Assembly (NCBI GenBank): GCA_022842325.1
Contig: JALHPU010000044.1
Location: 1 to 34,345 of the forward strand
Direction of reading: 5' to 3'
From: Sulfuritalea sp.
GTDB taxonomy: Bacteria > Pseudomonadota > Gammaproteobacteria > Burkholderiales > Rhodocyclaceae
Length of the DNA stretch: 34,345 nt
The notes below the pieces were generated by a model that did not search any database, was not told the DNA's origin, and was given only the letters and a program-made list of their open reading frames with translations. The position numbers and the translations under genes were made by a program. The first letter of the stretch is position 1. Every line of letters begins with the position of its first letter. Below are positions 33,741 through 34,345 of this stretch, in pieces.

Positions 33741-34129
33741 CGCTTCTCAGGTGGAGTGCACTTCGTTGTCTGCCAAATAGTCTTGACGATGATCGTTTGG
33801 TACATGTCTAGGGCATAGCTCGCATCTCACCCCTTCCAGCCAGTGCAGAGACGTCACACCGCGTTCTCGAACCCTCCCGGTACGGGCGTCACGTCAACGG
33901 TTTAACGGGCTACCGGTGCCTCTCTTCGGTTGGCCCTTAGTGGAGCGAGCATCAGTTTCCCTGTTTGAGCGGCCTTATCAGGCCTTGATTCATGAATACG
34001 GAATTGCCTTAAAAACTGTCGGCGACTATGCCCTAGGGCATATAGATATATTTATTTCGATGCCATTTAGCTAAATAGCAACGTCATTGGTCACATTGCC
34101 GCCCTTTCAACTGACGAAAGGGGGGCGCC
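33741..34129. other. Non-coding control region of the integrated element
   Basis: About 390 bp between the divergent excisionase-like gene and the sigma-like gene hold no convincing coding frame. The region is more AT-rich towards its right end. It contains the 16-bp palindrome at 34027-34042, a repeated half of it at 33808-33817 and a 12-bp palindrome ATTTAGCTAAAT at 34065-34076. It probably holds the divergent early promoters and operators of the element. Confidence 0.5.
34004..34042 (+). promoter_or_regulatory. Candidate repressible promoter with palindromic operator
   Basis: TTGCCT (34004-34009), a 17-bp spacer and TATGCC (34027-34032) form a plausible promoter. Its -10 is the left end of a perfect 16-bp palindrome, TATGCCCTAGGGCATA (34027-34042). 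The half-sequence CTAGGGCATA recurs at 33808-33817. This geometry would let a repressor block transcription toward the sigma-like gene. Binding is inferred. Confidence 0.45.
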
Positions 34130-34345
34130 ATGGCGCTCAAACAGGGCAATGGTCTACAGGGCTGGGAAATAGCGGTCACCAAAAAACTCATCGGAGAATT
34201 CCGCCGGCGGTCACGAAGTCTGTATAGGGAGGAATTCGACGACCTCCTACAGGAATGCCTGATGCACTGGCTTGAAGTGCGTCAGCAGCTAGTCCCCGAC
34301 CCGGGCGGTCCGCCCATCGCCTACATGGCGCGGGTCGTGCGCAAC
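34130..34345 (+). CDS. Sigma-70-region-2-like protein, N-terminal fragment (runs off window)
   Basis: The 72 codons from ATG 34130 stay open to the window end. The translation contains EEFDDLLQECLMHWLEVRQQ followed by PPIAYMARVVRN, which resembles sigma-70 region 2 (the DL.QE.....W helix and the vRN region). A strong purine-rich ribosome-binding site (GAAAGGGGGG) precedes the ATG. It could be a phage- or island-encoded sigma-like factor or a related HTH regulator; the C-terminal half is needed to decide. Confidence 0.55.
   Translation, partial: MALKQGNGLQGWEIAVTKKLIGEFRRRSRSLYREEFDDLLQECLMHWLEVRQQLVPDPGGPPIAYMARVVRN

Overview
The window is GC-rich chromosomal DNA, most likely from a betaproteobacterium (Rhodocyclales/Burkholderiales-like). 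Evidence for this is the PA2779/PA2778 gene pair, the Crp/Fnr-type regulator with a HHSVDQQLCRW segment, and a YDG/MBG-repeat two-partner-secretion exoprotein. About 32.3 kb looks like resident chromosome. The last ~2 kb is the start of an integrated element next to a tRNA-Val(GAC) gene, with lower GC and different gene content.

Layout: (1) 1-3796, the 3' part of a repeat-rich TpsA exoprotein and its TpsB outer-membrane transporter. (2) 3871-5356, a PA2779-family small protein and a PA2778-family C39-like lipoprotein peptidase. (3) 5372-7480, an RcnB-like periplasmic protein and a MipA/OmpV-like outer-membrane protein. (4) 7568-13911, an envelope/general-stress cluster: AsmA-like protein, three BON-domain proteins, CsbD, DUF883/ElaB-like protein, LapA-domain protein, YihY/BrkB membrane protein and a Crp/Fnr-family regulator. 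(5) 13927-24064, an AI-2E-family permease followed by a 2932-residue cyclic beta-1,2-glucan synthase. (6) 24065-32048, a signalling block on the minus strand: PAS-rich hybrid kinase with HPt, a second kinase with three receivers, a stand-alone receiver, a stand-alone CheB methylesterase domain, and separately a receiver/HD-GYP protein. (7) 32266-34345, tRNA-Val, tyrosine integrase, excisionase-like protein, an operator-like region and the start of a sigma-factor-like gene.

The most interesting signal is not a gene. A 16-bp inverted repeat, TGTGCG-N4-CGCACA, recurs ten times between 3871 and 32171 (two perfect copies, eight degenerate). In all ten it lies exactly 21 bp upstream of a -10-like hexamer with A at position 2, so the operator is centred at about -41.5, the class II position of CRP/FNR activators. 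These ten promoters head nearly every transcription unit of regions 2-6; AsmA is the clear exception. The Crp/Fnr-type regulator encoded at 9860-10591 is the obvious candidate to bind them. The window would then be a contiguous regulon joining surface proteins, envelope stress proteins, cyclic glucan synthesis, phosphorelay signalling and c-di-GMP turnover.

A second signal lies inside that circuit. The copy upstream of the regulator gene appears to drive a ~79-nt RNA (10612-10691, minus). Its first hairpin shows a CCUCCU anti-Shine-Dalgarno loop, and its 3' end is a strong intrinsic terminator placed just before the regulator's own ribosome-binding site. It could be a translation-targeting sRNA, an attenuated leader of the regulator, or both.
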